In this document: positions 1-8,421 of the stretch, one piece after another | How positions within the stretch are numbered: position 1 is the first letter of the stretch | How the letters are laid out: each line of letters opens with the position of its first letter | Origin: Mycobacterium basiliense | GTDB lineage: Bacteria; Actinomycetota; Actinomycetes; Mycobacteriales; Mycobacteriaceae | Length of the DNA: 64,000 nucleotides | NCBI RefSeq assembly: GCF_900292015.1 | Contig: NZ_LR130759.1 | Coordinates: 3,162,001 to 3,226,000 of the forward strand | Direction: 5' to 3' | Notes under the pieces: model-generated | The model's input: only the letters and a program-made list of their open reading frames with translations | The model's database searches: none | Told to the model about the DNA's origin: nothing | Made by a program: the position numbers and the translations under genes

Positions 1-977
1 ACGAGATGGATGCCCCGACCGTCGTCGATTCGACCGATGCGCTGGTCCGACCACTCGCGGCGACCACCTGCGACCTGGACCATCACGTCATCGCCGACAA
101 GACCCCGTTCACTTGTGCGGCACCGTTCGCGCTCGGCCACGAATGCGTCGGCACGGTTGTCGAGGTCGGTTCTGATTGCGCCGGCTTCGCTGTCGGCGAT
201 ACCGTCGGCGTGGCCTGGCACATCGCGTGTGGAACGTGCGACCAATGCGGCAAGGGCCATCCGGCCCGGTGCTTGCGTTACGGCGACGCACAGTACGGAC
301 TGCCGGTCAACGGGGCGTGGGGTGGCAGCTTCTCCGAGCTGATCCGGGTGCCATTTGCCGACTTCAACCTGGCGCGCCTACCTGGCAACGTCGATCCGGT
401 CCACCTCGCCTCTATCGGCGACAACCTGGCCCTCGGCTGGGAAACGGTGGTGCCCACCGTTTCTCAGATCACCGACCCACAGGTAGCGATCTTCGGCGGC
501 ACCGGGTCGATCGGGTTGTACTGTGTCGACGCAGCCGTGCACTGTGCGGGAGCCCGCACGGTGTACTACGACGACGACCCGGTGCGGATGGCGGTTGCCG
601 AGAAGCTCGGCGCCGAAGTCGCCGACATCGGCGGCAAGCCGGAGAAGAACTTCGATCTGGCGGTGGACGCTTCCTGCGACCCGAAGAAGCTCCGCAAGGC
701 GCTGCGGTCGGTGGTTCCGGAGGGATACGTCAACAGCGTGGGCATCTACTTCCAGGACGTGGCATTGCCGATGCTGCAGCTCTACATGCGCGGAGTCCAC
801 TTCCATAACGGCAAGGGCCACGCCCGGGCGAGCATGACCCCCACGCTGGATGCGGTCGCCGCGGGGGTGCTGCACCCCGAACTGGTCACCAGCGGAATCT
901 ACGAATGGCACGAGATCCCCGACATCCTCACCTCCGGGCGGCCTGGGCACAAGCCGATCTTCGTCCTCGACGCCTAA
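1..977 (+). CDS. zinc-dependent alcohol dehydrogenase, MDR family (5' partial)
   Basis: Medium-chain zinc alcohol dehydrogenase that probably oxidises an alcohol or reduces an aldehyde with NAD(P). The reading frame is open to the left edge, so the first residues of the GroES-like domain are lost; the ATG at 6 is probably internal. Seen: a catalytic-zinc Cys in TTCDLD, the GHE motif (ALGHECVG), the four-cysteine structural-zinc lobe CGTCDQCGKGHPARC and a Rossmann motif GGTGSIG. The stop TAA is at 975-977, and the following glyoxalase-fold gene begins 17 bases later, so the two are probably cotranscribed. Substrate unknown. Confidence 0.9.
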   Translation, partial: EMDAPTVVDSTDALVRPLAATTCDLDHHVIADKTPFTCAAPFALGHECVGTVVEVGSDCAGFAVGDTVGVAWHIACGTCDQCGKGHPARCLRYGDAQYGLPVNGAWGGSFSELIRVPFADFNLARLPGNVDPVHLASIGDNLALGWETVVPTVSQITDPQVAIFGGTGSIGLYCVDAAVHCAGARTVYYDDDPVRMAVAEKLGAEVADIGGKPEKNFDLAVDASCDPKKLRKALRSVVPEGYVNSVGIYFQDVALPMLQLYMRGVHFHNGKGHARASMTPTLDAVAAGVLHPELVTSGIYEWHEIPDILTSGRPGHKPIFVLDA

Positions 978-994
978 GCGGACGCGCCAAAGTC

Positions 995-1393
995 ATGCTG
1001 TCGCTTCATCACGCACACCTCATGTGCTCCGACATCGACGCCACATTGGATTTCCTGGTACGCGGGTTGGGGGCTGACGTCATCCGTGACGTGGACTTCG
1101 CGGGAGCCCGCAATGTGCTGCTCCAGCTCGGCAGCGGACATGTGCATCTCTACGATCAGGCGCCCAAACACCCCGGTCAGGGCACCGTCCATCATCTCGG
1201 GATACAGTCGGACGACCTCGAGACAGCGCGAAAAAGACTGCAGGACATAGGCGCATCGGTCACCGAGATTCGCTCCGACCCGTTGGCGGACTACCTGATG
1301 GCACAGGGGCCGGACAAGCTGCTGCTGGAGATCTTCGCTCCGCGGGCAGAGGTCCTGGCCGAGCTGCCTGACTACTTCGCGATGAATCGCTAA
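995..1393 (+). CDS. VOC (glyoxalase/bleomycin-resistance fold) protein
   Basis: 132-residue single-domain vicinal-oxygen-chelate protein. It opens with the typical HHAHLMCSDIDATLDFL strand-helix and ends with LLLEIFAP, where VOC enzymes place a metal-binding Glu. An upstream in-frame ATG at 905 lies inside the dehydrogenase, so the ATG at 995 is preferred. The reaction cannot be told from sequence; lyase, isomerase or binding protein are all possible. It lies between the alcohol dehydrogenase and cobU on the same strand. Confidence 0.8.
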   Translation: MLSLHHAHLMCSDIDATLDFLVRGLGADVIRDVDFAGARNVLLQLGSGHVHLYDQAPKHPGQGTVHHLGIQSDDLETARKRLQDIGASVTEIRSDPLADYLMAQGPDKLLLEIFAPRAEVLAELPDYFAMNR

Positions 1394-1515
1394 GGACTCG
1401 TCTCGATGCACGAACCCACCTTCCCGCGCAGCGACGTGCGCCACGGCGGTCCGACGCCCAGGATCTTTGGACCGCGATCCCGACTCGCCAGTGCCGACAT
1501 GCCGCCAAGTGATGC

Positions 1516-1545
1516 GGGAAGCCGGCACCGACCCGGCGAGAACCC
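1516..1545 (+). promoter_or_regulatory. weak cobalamin-riboswitch-like core upstream of cobU
   Basis: About 50 bases before the cobU start the DNA reads GGGAAGCCGG, six bases, then CCGG and CCC. This resembles the GGGAA-CCGG-CCGG-CCC core of cobalamin riboswitches, but the usual CCGGTG is CCGGCA and no CACTG box follows. I regard it as suggestive at best. Confidence 0.15.
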
Positions 1546-1591
1546 ACGATGCGACGAGCTGACATCGCCGCGGCCGGCATACGATGACGCG

Positions 1592-2116
1592 GTGCGGATA
1601 CTGGTCACTGGCGGCGCCCGCTCCGGGAAGTCCACCCATGCCGAGGCTCTGTTGGCTGATGCCGCGGAAGTCGTCTACATTGCCCCTGGCCGCCCCGCAG
1701 ATGGTAACGATCCCGACTGGGATTCCCGGGTCGCGCGGCATCAGGCGCGTCGCTCGCCGACCTGGGCGACATGGGAAACAGCCGACATCGCAACCGCTTT
1801 GAGCCAGACGCGGTGTCCCGTCCTGGTGGACTGCCTGGGTACCTGGCTTACCGCCCTGATGGACCGTGAGGCACTGTGGGATATCGAGACCGCTGATATC
1901 TATGCCGCCGTGCAGGAACCGGTCGACCAGCTGTGCAGGGCGCTGGCAGCACTGCCCGATGCGGTCGTGGTGACTAATGAGGTCGGCTTCGGCGTGGTAC
2001 CAGCCCATCGCTCCGGCATGGTGTTTCGCGATCTTCTGGGAACGACCAACCAACGCGTGTCAGCCGTTTGCGACGAGGTACACCTGGTCATCGCCGGACG
2101 TGTGCTCAAGCTATGA
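1592..2116 (+). CDS. cobU: adenosylcobinamide kinase / adenosylcobinamide-phosphate guanylyltransferase
   Basis: CobU phosphorylates adenosylcobinamide and then transfers GMP to give adenosyl-GDP-cobinamide, a late step of vitamin B12 assembly. The 174-residue product starts at GTG 1592 with VRILVTGGARSGKS, where the P-loop GGARSGKS sits at the extreme N-terminus as usual for the family. VDCLGTWLTAL and VTNEVGFGVVP are the other conserved family blocks. An ATG at 1406 would add about 60 residues with no resemblance to the family, so it is not used. No other B12 gene is in the window. Confidence 0.9.
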   Translation: MRILVTGGARSGKSTHAEALLADAAEVVYIAPGRPADGNDPDWDSRVARHQARRSPTWATWETADIATALSQTRCPVLVDCLGTWLTALMDREALWDIETADIYAAVQEPVDQLCRALAALPDAVVVTNEVGFGVVPAHRSGMVFRDLLGTTNQRVSAVCDEVHLVIAGRVLKL

Positions 2117-2336
2117 GCCCGGGATCGCGCGGGTAGATCTGCCCCCGCCCGCCCGATCCGAGCGAGATTGCGGTAATACCGGCCCCACCGAATCTTTAGT
2201 CGCAGAGCCAGCCCGAGGCCCCGGCAGCTCATATCACACTTTCGTAACCGAAAACCAAAGATCTTCGAAAATAAACACCACGGTTTCACGAGCGCAATAA
2301 CAGCCATCCACGGACACACTCAATATTCACGAAGAG

Positions 2337-2378
2337 TGCACAATGCACAATGCACAACGCGCAATGCATATTGCACAA
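2337..2378. repeat. TGCACAA short repeats and inverted repeat upstream of the P450 gene
   Basis: Three head-to-tail copies of TGCACAA occupy 2337-2357. A GCAAT-GCAT-ATTGC inverted repeat follows at 2361-2374, and a fourth TGCACAA lies at 2372-2378. They sit in the 555-base gap between cobU and the P450 gene, which is visibly AT-richer than its surroundings and holds no convincing gene. The arrangement looks like a multi-site operator, but no regulator is known. Confidence 0.5.
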
Positions 2379-2564
2379 CATGTAAAGTACGGTGCACGTT
2401 ACGAGATGCGTCCAGCATCGAGCCGGCCTAGCTTGGTCGATAGCGAAAACCATTGGTGCGCAGGATAAAATCTTCACTTAACTGCGCGCGAGCCTTTATC
2501 TACCCGGCACACAAACACACCGTGATGACCATTTGATAAATCAACGCAAGCCCTTGCCAGCGGG

Positions 2565-2593
2565 TTGACATTTATAATACATTCGCCTATCAG
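2565..2593 (+). promoter_or_regulatory. candidate sigma-A-type promoter for the P450-exporter pair
   Basis: TTGACA at 2565-2570 is followed after 17 bases by TATCAG at 2588-2593, about 80 bases before the P450 start. A better TATAAT lies at 2573-2578 but lacks a correctly spaced -35. Confidence 0.4.
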
Positions 2594-2671
2594 TGACACC
2601 AATGTTCTGCGTTCTGTCCCGCAGCCGGTTCTGGATCGACTATCCGTCTCAAGATCTGAAGGGGTGACATT

Positions 2672-3883
2672 GTGGCCTATCCTGGCACCAATATTGCAAC
2701 GGACTACCCATTCACTCAGCCGGACGGGTTGTCGGCACCGCAGGAACTCGGCAAACTTCGGCAGCGGTGCCCGGTCGCCGACGTGCGGTTTCCGAGCGGC
2801 GACCCGGCGGTGGTCGTCACCCGCTACGACGACGCCAAGAAGGTACTGAACGACGATCGGGTCAGCCGGAACATGTATCGCGCAGACGCCGCGAAGCTCT
2901 CGACCACTCAGCTCAACATGCTGGAGCTGGAGTTTGTCTCGACTTTGGTTGACCCGCCCAATCACACGCGGATTCGCCGGTTGTTCGCCAAGGCGCTACG
3001 CCGGGGGCGGATCGAGGAGTTGCGGCCGAGGATTGTCACGATTGTCGATGAGCTGCTCGACGCGATGCTGACCGGTCCGATGCCCGCCGACGCCGTCGAA
3101 GCGCTCGCCCGGCCGCTGCCGCGGCAGATTGTCGGTGAAATGTTCGGTTTTCCGCCGGGCGATGGCGACCGAGCCCAATACTGGGCAGAGCGGCTATTCA
3201 GCCTCTCGCTGCACACCGCCGAGGAGATGGCCGCGGGCCAACAGGAGTTCGCGCAGTTCATTTGTGAGCTGGCCGAGAAGCGACGAGCCGAACCCACAGA
3301 CGACTTCTTCAGCGATCTGGTAGCCGTATCGGACGCCGACGACGGGCAGCTCAGTCACCTCGAACTCGTCTACCTCGCACAGGCGCTCTTCGCTGCGGGC
3401 ATCGACTCCACCTGGGTGATGATTTCCCGGATGATCGGTCTGCTGCTGTACAAGGGTTGCTATGCCCGGGTGGTTGCCGATCCGACACTGGTCGAGTCGA
3501 CGGTCGAGGAAGTGCTGCGCTACCTGCCGCCGTCGAATCTCGGTGCGCTCCGCTATTCGATCGAGGACATCGACCTCGACGACGCGGTCATCCCGAAGGG
3601 AACGACGATCGCGGTCAGCACCACTTCGGCCAACCGCGACGCCCGCTTCTTCGACGACCCGGATGAGTTCCTGGTCGACCGGGCGGACAACCGGCACATC
3701 AGCTTCGGCCATGGCCGGTTTCTGTGTCCGGGCGCCTGGCTGGCCCGTTGCGAGATGCAGTCGTTGCTGCGCGGTCTAATCACCCGGGTGCCGACACTTG
3801 AGCTGGCGGCGGATGTGCAGGATCTGAAGGTTCGCACCGGCATGATGAACGAGGGCCTGCTGTCGTTGCCGGTGCGATGGTGA
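2672..3883 (+). CDS. cytochrome P450
   Basis: Haem-thiolate monooxygenase of bacterial class I type, 403 residues, soluble. The GTG start at 2672 is preceded by GAAGGGG at 2658-2664. Seen: the I-helix AGIDSTW, where the usual acid-Thr pair is D-S-T; the K-helix ExxR as EEVLR; and the haem loop FGHGRFLCPG with the cysteine ligand. The His usual two residues before the Cys is Phe here. The DHA2 exporter starts 27 bases downstream, so the two are probably one transcript. That suggests a modified small molecule that is then exported, but substrate and redox partners are unknown. No ferredoxin gene is adjacent. Confidence 0.95.
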   Translation: MAYPGTNIATDYPFTQPDGLSAPQELGKLRQRCPVADVRFPSGDPAVVVTRYDDAKKVLNDDRVSRNMYRADAAKLSTTQLNMLELEFVSTLVDPPNHTRIRRLFAKALRRGRIEELRPRIVTIVDELLDAMLTGPMPADAVEALARPLPRQIVGEMFGFPPGDGDRAQYWAERLFSLSLHTAEEMAAGQQEFAQFICELAEKRRAEPTDDFFSDLVAVSDADDGQLSHLELVYLAQALFAAGIDSTWVMISRMIGLLLYKGCYARVVADPTLVESTVEEVLRYLPPSNLGALRYSIEDIDLDDAVIPKGTTIAVSTTSANRDARFFDDPDEFLVDRADNRHISFGHGRFLCPGAWLARCEMQSLLRGLITRVPTLELAADVQDLKVRTGMMNEGLLSLPVRW

Positions 3884-3910
3884 CGCCCAGACGATGACGC
3901 AAAAGCCGCT

Positions 3911-5500
3911 ATGACCCGCCCGAGAACGACAGTCACCGCACCCGCGCCGACCGCTGATTTCACGCCCAACAGCGCGCTAATCACTTCGCGGCGGCGCAAC
4001 TTCATTTTCCTGGCAATCATGCTCGGAATACTGCTCTCGGCACTGGACCAGACCGTGGTCGCCATCGCATTGCCCACCATCGTCGCCGACCTGGGCGAGG
4101 CCAGTCGACAATCCTGGGTGGTCACCAGCTACCTGCTGGCCTCGACGGTCACCACCGCGCTGGTGGGCAAGCTCGGCGATATGTTCGGACGCAAGCGGGT
4201 GTTTCAGATCGCCGTACTACTCTTCGTGGCGGGATCGGTGTTGTGTGGGCTGGCGCAATCGATGACCATGCTGGTGGCATCCCGTGCGCTACAGGGCATC
4301 GGCGGAGGCGCCATCACTGTGACCGCAATCGCTCTGGTCGGTGAGGTGGTGCCGCTTCGAGATCGCGGTCGGTACCAGGGAATCCTGGGCGCGGTAATCG
4401 GTGTCACGACGGTCGCGGGCCCGCTACTCGGGGGCTACTTCACCGACTACCTGAGCTGGCGGTGGGCGTTCTGGATCAACCTCCCGATCTCGGCGGTGGT
4501 GATCTGTGTGGCGGCCGCGGCGATCCCGGCGCTGGCAGCGGCCACCAAACCCGTAATCGACTATGCCGGCATCGTGTTCATCGCCCTGGGTGCGGCGGCC
4601 TTGACGTTGGCCACCAGTTGGGGCGGCACGGTCTACCCATGGGGGTCGGCGCCCGTCATTGGGCTATTCGCGGGTGCCGCGGTGACTCTTGTTACGTTTG
4701 TGTGGGTGGAAACCCATGCCGCCCAACCGATTCTGCCGATGTGCATGTTCGCCGGGCCGGTATTCAGCGTGTGCTGTGTGCTGGCGTTCATCGTGGGGTT
4801 CACGATGTTGGGGGCGCTGATATTCGTGCCTACGTTCATGCAGTACGTCGACGGCGTGTCAGCGACCACCTCGGGTCTGCGCATACTGCCGATGGTGATC
4901 GGCATGTTGATCACTTCCATCGGCAGCGGTAGCGCGGTCGGGCGAACCGGTCGCTACAAGATCTTTCCGGTCGCCGGCACCGCGCTGATGACCATCGCGT
5001 TTCTGCTGATGTCTCGCATGGACGGATCGACCTCTGCGACCGTGCAATCGGTCTACCTGCTGATCCTGGGGGCCGCCATCGGCATGTCCTCGCAGGTGCT
5101 GGTACTCATCGTGCAGAACACGTCGGATTTCGAGGACCTTGGTGTAGCCACCTCGGGCATTAGTTTCTTCCGCACCATCGGTGGCTCGTTCGGGGCGGCC
5201 ATCTTCGGTTCCCTGTTCGTCAACTTCCTCGGCTCACGGCTACCTTCGGCGCTGGCGGCCAGCGGCGCGCCCGCCGAAGTGGTGAACTCGCCCCACCGGC
5301 TGCATCGACAACCCCCGGCCATAACCGCGCCGATCGTGCACGCCTACGCCGGATCGCTGGGCCAGGTGTTCTTGTGCGCGGCCGCGGTCGCCGCGATCGG
5401 TTTGGTCTTGGCGCTGTTCATGCGCGAAGTCCCATTGCGCGACATCCACAACAAGGCAAGCGATCTCGGCGACGGAACTCGGGGTACCAACCACCGATAG
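3911..5500 (+). CDS. MFS exporter, DHA2 (EmrB/QacA) family
   Basis: 529-residue inner-membrane drug/proton antiporter-type protein with about 14 predicted membrane spans. Seen: LDQTVVAIALPTIV (the DHA2 motif in the first helix), motif A as GKLGDMFGRKRV in the loop between helices 2 and 3, and the antiporter motif C region GPLLGGYFTD. The N-terminal 30 residues are a Thr/Pro-rich cytoplasmic extension. It follows the P450 gene closely and may export its product or a toxic substrate. The substrate cannot be predicted. Confidence 0.92.
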   Translation: MTRPRTTVTAPAPTADFTPNSALITSRRRNFIFLAIMLGILLSALDQTVVAIALPTIVADLGEASRQSWVVTSYLLASTVTTALVGKLGDMFGRKRVFQIAVLLFVAGSVLCGLAQSMTMLVASRALQGIGGGAITVTAIALVGEVVPLRDRGRYQGILGAVIGVTTVAGPLLGGYFTDYLSWRWAFWINLPISAVVICVAAAAIPALAAATKPVIDYAGIVFIALGAAALTLATSWGGTVYPWGSAPVIGLFAGAAVTLVTFVWVETHAAQPILPMCMFAGPVFSVCCVLAFIVGFTMLGALIFVPTFMQYVDGVSATTSGLRILPMVIGMLITSIGSGSAVGRTGRYKIFPVAGTALMTIAFLLMSRMDGSTSATVQSVYLLILGAAIGMSSQVLVLIVQNTSDFEDLGVATSGISFFRTIGGSFGAAIFGSLFVNFLGSRLPSALAASGAPAEVVNSPHRLHRQPPAITAPIVHAYAGSLGQVFLCAAAVAAIGLVLALFMREVPLRDIHNKASDLGDGTRGTNHR

Positions 5501-5515
5501 CCCGAAACACTCATT

Positions 5516-5544
5516 GGCCCAGCCGGTTTGTCGACTCCTGGGCC
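5516..5544 (+). terminator. weak hairpin after the exporter gene
   Basis: GGCCCAG (5516-5522) and CTGGGCC (5538-5544) form a perfect 7-bp inverted repeat just after the exporter stop, followed by TCGAAAAATATT. It could end the P450-exporter transcript; the 15-base loop makes it a weak call. Confidence 0.3.
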
Positions 5545-5653
5545 TCGAAAAATATTCAACTTTTCCCGCATGTGTGGTCGACATGGGATCTAAGCTCATT
5601 GTGGCCTCGATGACGATCAGGCGGCCGCGGTAATGAGTCGGCGGGAGACGGAC

Positions 5654-6736
5654 ATGTCCTTTGTACTCACGACGCCAGAGATGGTGACGACGGCAGCTCA
5701 AGATCTAGTGGCTATTCAATCGACGCTGGGCCAGGCCAGCGCATCCGCCGCCGGCTCAACGACGGCAGTGGTCGCCGCGGCAGAGGACGAAATATCGACC
5801 GTGATCGCGGCGCTGTTTCGCACCTTCGGCCAGGAATACCAAGCGGTCAACACCCAAGCGCAGGCCTTCCATGAGCAGTTCGTCAGCTTGTTGAGCGGCG
5901 GCGCCAATGCCTACCTCAGCACCGAGGCCGCCAACGCCGAGCAAACGCTGCTGAGCGCGGTGAATGCACCAGCCAGGGCCCTACTTGGCCAGCCGCTGAC
6001 CGGAACCGGGGCGGGTGCCGCCGAGTTTGTCGCCGCGGCAGCCACCAGCAGCGCCATCCCCGCCTCCTATCAGAACCTGCTGGCGAATACGACCGCCAGC
6101 CTGCAAGGGATCGGCAGCACCTGGGCCAACTCAACGGTGCCCGCGCTGCTGCACGCCGTCACCGGCTACCCCCAGCTGATCTCCACATCGCTGCAGAACG
6201 GGGACCTGCTGCCGATCCTGGGCATACCCGCACGCCTCGCGCAGGGCTCCACCGCCCTCTACCAAGCACTCAACGCCCCGGTGTCATTGTCGTCGGCGTC
6301 GTTGAGTTCGTCCGGGCTATCACTTGGGTTTGCGATCGGCCTACCGCAACTTCTGGCGATCGACGCGTTGGGCGCACCGGTCAACGCGGCCTTCGCGGCC
6401 GGCGCAAGCGGCACCGCCGCCTTGGGAGCATTGCAGGCCGGCAACACGATGGCGGCGGTCAACGCACTCGTCGACGCTCCCGCCAACATCACCAACGGAT
6501 TCCTCAATGGCCAACAGACACTAGCGGTGCGACTGTTCGTGCCCGGACTGTCCGTGACGGCCGACATTCCGTTCAGTGGCTTGCTCGCCCCTTTGCAACC
6601 GCTCACCGCGACAGCGAGTGTGCCCATACTGCCGCAATTCAATACCCTGACCATCAGCGGCCCGCCCATCGGCGGCCTCGTCCCCGCCCTGGTGGAATAC
6701 ATACCGCAACTGCTGGTCACGACCCTCGGCCCCTAG
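5654..6736 (+). CDS. PE family protein
   Basis: 360-residue PE protein, expected to be exported by a type VII (ESX) system. The start ATG 5654 gives the classic MSFVLTTPEMV opening and has GGGAGA just upstream; an upstream GTG-type start at 5633 is not needed. The roughly 110-residue helical PE domain ends with YLSTE, matching the YxxxD/E type VII secretion signal. The remaining 250 residues are Ala/Leu/Gly-rich, without PGRS repeats, and of unknown function. No PPE partner is adjacent. Confidence 0.9.
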   Translation: MSFVLTTPEMVTTAAQDLVAIQSTLGQASASAAGSTTAVVAAAEDEISTVIAALFRTFGQEYQAVNTQAQAFHEQFVSLLSGGANAYLSTEAANAEQTLLSAVNAPARALLGQPLTGTGAGAAEFVAAAATSSAIPASYQNLLANTTASLQGIGSTWANSTVPALLHAVTGYPQLISTSLQNGDLLPILGIPARLAQGSTALYQALNAPVSLSSASLSSSGLSLGFAIGLPQLLAIDALGAPVNAAFAAGASGTAALGALQAGNTMAAVNALVDAPANITNGFLNGQQTLAVRLFVPGLSVTADIPFSGLLAPLQPLTATASVPILPQFNTLTISGPPIGGLVPALVEYIPQLLVTTLGP

Positions 6737-6801
6737 TCGTCCGCAAGACTCCTGGTGCGCAATATGTCACCGCAACATAGTCATTCGTGCCGTCCGGCGT
6801 A

Positions 6802-7378
6802 TCAGCCCACGACTTCAAGGACCGCGGCGGCCGACGTGATGGCCTTATCCACGCTGCCCTCGTCGCGCACGAGCATGCGCACACCGACACGCCAGCAGTC
6901 ACCACCGCATGCGACACCTTCGACGCGGAACGGGCCAACTTTTCCACGCGACATGAACATCACGTGCCAGCTGATGACCTGCACCTTCCGGGTGTGCCGG
7001 CGAGATCGGCGGCCAAGTCTGTGGCCGCGATTTCCAGGACGACATGTTGCGGTCCGATCTGCAGAGCCGCATCCGGTGGGGCAAGTTCCGTGCTAAGCGC
7101 GGGCAACACCCAATGGCCGTCACCGCGTTTGGCTGCGCCGAAGCCGACCACAACGGTGGCAAGTCTGGGCTAGCTTCCACGATCAGTTCCGTTCCCGAAA
7201 CATCCATCTTGTCAAGATCTTCCGGAGTGACGCCGATAATCGCTCCCTGGCCTTCGTTGAACGCGATCACCCGATCCGGGTGGTGATCGGCGTCGATGAT
7301 TTTGCATCGCCCGTATCCCATCATCCATCCCTGATGCACGATGCTCGAATCAACGATCTCGATCCGGCGACGTCGCAT
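6802..7378 (-). pseudogene. frameshifted remnant of an unrecognised conserved-type gene
   Basis: Three minus-strand frames read as consecutive pieces of one protein. About 7378-7150 gives MGYGRCKIIDADH and AFNEGQGAIIGVTPEDLD. About 7130-6975 gives VGFGAAKRGDGHWVLPALS and HVVLEIAATDLAADLAG. 6984-6802 gives QVISWHVMFMSRGKVGPF and DKAITSAAAVLEVVG. Two frameshifts are needed to join them, and the first piece seems to lack an N-terminus. The composition and the ending would suit a hotdog-fold thioesterase, but I cannot name the family with confidence. It abuts another damaged gene on the plus strand. Confidence 0.55.
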
Positions 7379-8411
7379 GGACCGCGTCGGCGGCCGGCGC
7401 TTCGAACCCGGTTACCTCGACGCGCTGCGGTTGACGGCGATGGCCAAGTCACCCGAACACAAGAGTCGGTTGGCCGGCCGAACCATGGTTGCCGGCGCAC
7501 ACTCGTTAAGCGAGTTGCCAGCTGAGATCACGACGGCGGGGCGCGGACGGATCCGGGCGCTGGTGATCAACGCCGGCAATCCGGTCGTGTCCGGCCCCGA
7601 CGGGACGGCCCTGGACGACGCCCTAGCACAGCTGGACCTGCTCTTCGGCATCAAGGGCATCAACGGGTTCATCACGGCCAGTCGGCGCCTGGCCGACGCG
7701 ACACGGCGCCCATTCACGCCGCACTGGATCAACCGAATCAACCGAATCAACCGAATCAACCGAATCAACCGAATCAACCGAATCAACCGAATCAACCGAA
7801 TCATCGTAGCCACCTCACGGAAAGTCAACGGTCACAAGCTGAAATGGCGTGAGCTGCAGGCTAATCCACACGGCATAGTGCTCGGCCCGCGAGAATATGG
7901 CCATTTCGCGGCGGCATTGCGGACTGCCGACCAGCGCGTGCATGTCGCTCCGACCGAGCTGGTGACGCGCGGCCCTGAACTGCTCTGCGCGCCACCTCCC
8001 CACGCTCCCCCGCGCTACCCTTTCCAACTCGGCAATCGACGCCACCGCCATTCCATGAACTCGTTTCTCAACGAACTGCCCGGTTTGCATCCCCGCGGCA
8101 AAGGCAGTGTGGTACTCATTCATCCCGCGGATGCAGCCATGCTGGGCATCGGCGATGGCGATCCGGTCCGGGTGTACTCGCCGGTCGGTGAGGTACATCT
8201 TGATGCCGCACTCAGCGACCGCACCCGGCGCGGCGTTGTGGTAATGGACCATGGCTGGGGTTCACGGATCTTCGACCCACGCGACGGCGCCGACCCGCAA
8301 TCATTGGGCGTAAACCGCAATCTGCTGATCGACCGCGAACCGGTGGATCCGCTGTCGCAGACCCCCGCAATGAGTTCGACCTACGTCGGCATCGCTCGAC
8401 GATCCGCCTGA
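7377..8411 (+). pseudogene. N-terminally truncated molybdopterin oxidoreductase
   Basis: C-terminal part of a molybdopterin-guanine-dinucleotide oxidoreductase of the formate dehydrogenase/nitrate reductase superfamily. Seen: [31 protein letters not shown], and the C-terminal MGD-binding domain with HSMNSFLNELPGL, VMDHGWGSRIFDP and SLGVNRNLLID. The iron-sulfur and first molybdopterin domains, several hundred residues, are absent upstream. The stretch after LDLLFGIKG no longer looks like the family and contains eight INR repeats. The frame stays open to a normal stop, but without the N-terminal cofactor domains it should not be an enzyme. Confidence 0.75.
7728..7799 (+). repeat. 8 x 9-bp tandem repeat (ATCAACCGA)
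   Basis: Eight perfect copies of ATCAACCGA, followed by a partial ATC. In the truncated oxidoreductase frame they encode Ile-Asn-Arg eight times. Perfect identity suggests recent expansion and possible length variation between strains. Confidence 0.95.
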
Positions 8412-8421
8412 AGCGTCCGGG

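Noticed and set aside
974..2053. 359-codon minus-strand frame opposite the VOC and cobU genes
   Set aside because: High-GC shadow; the plus-strand genes have clear families.
2565..2578. TTGACA next to TATAAT as a promoter
   Set aside because: Only two bases separate them, so they cannot serve together; the TATCAG at 2588 is correctly spaced.
7728..7799. CRISPR array
   Set aside because: The 9-bp units are contiguous without spacers, and no cas gene is present in the window.
7412..7828. Minus-strand frame with Leu-Ile-Arg repeats
   Set aside because: It is the reverse of the 9-bp tandem repeat and has no other support.
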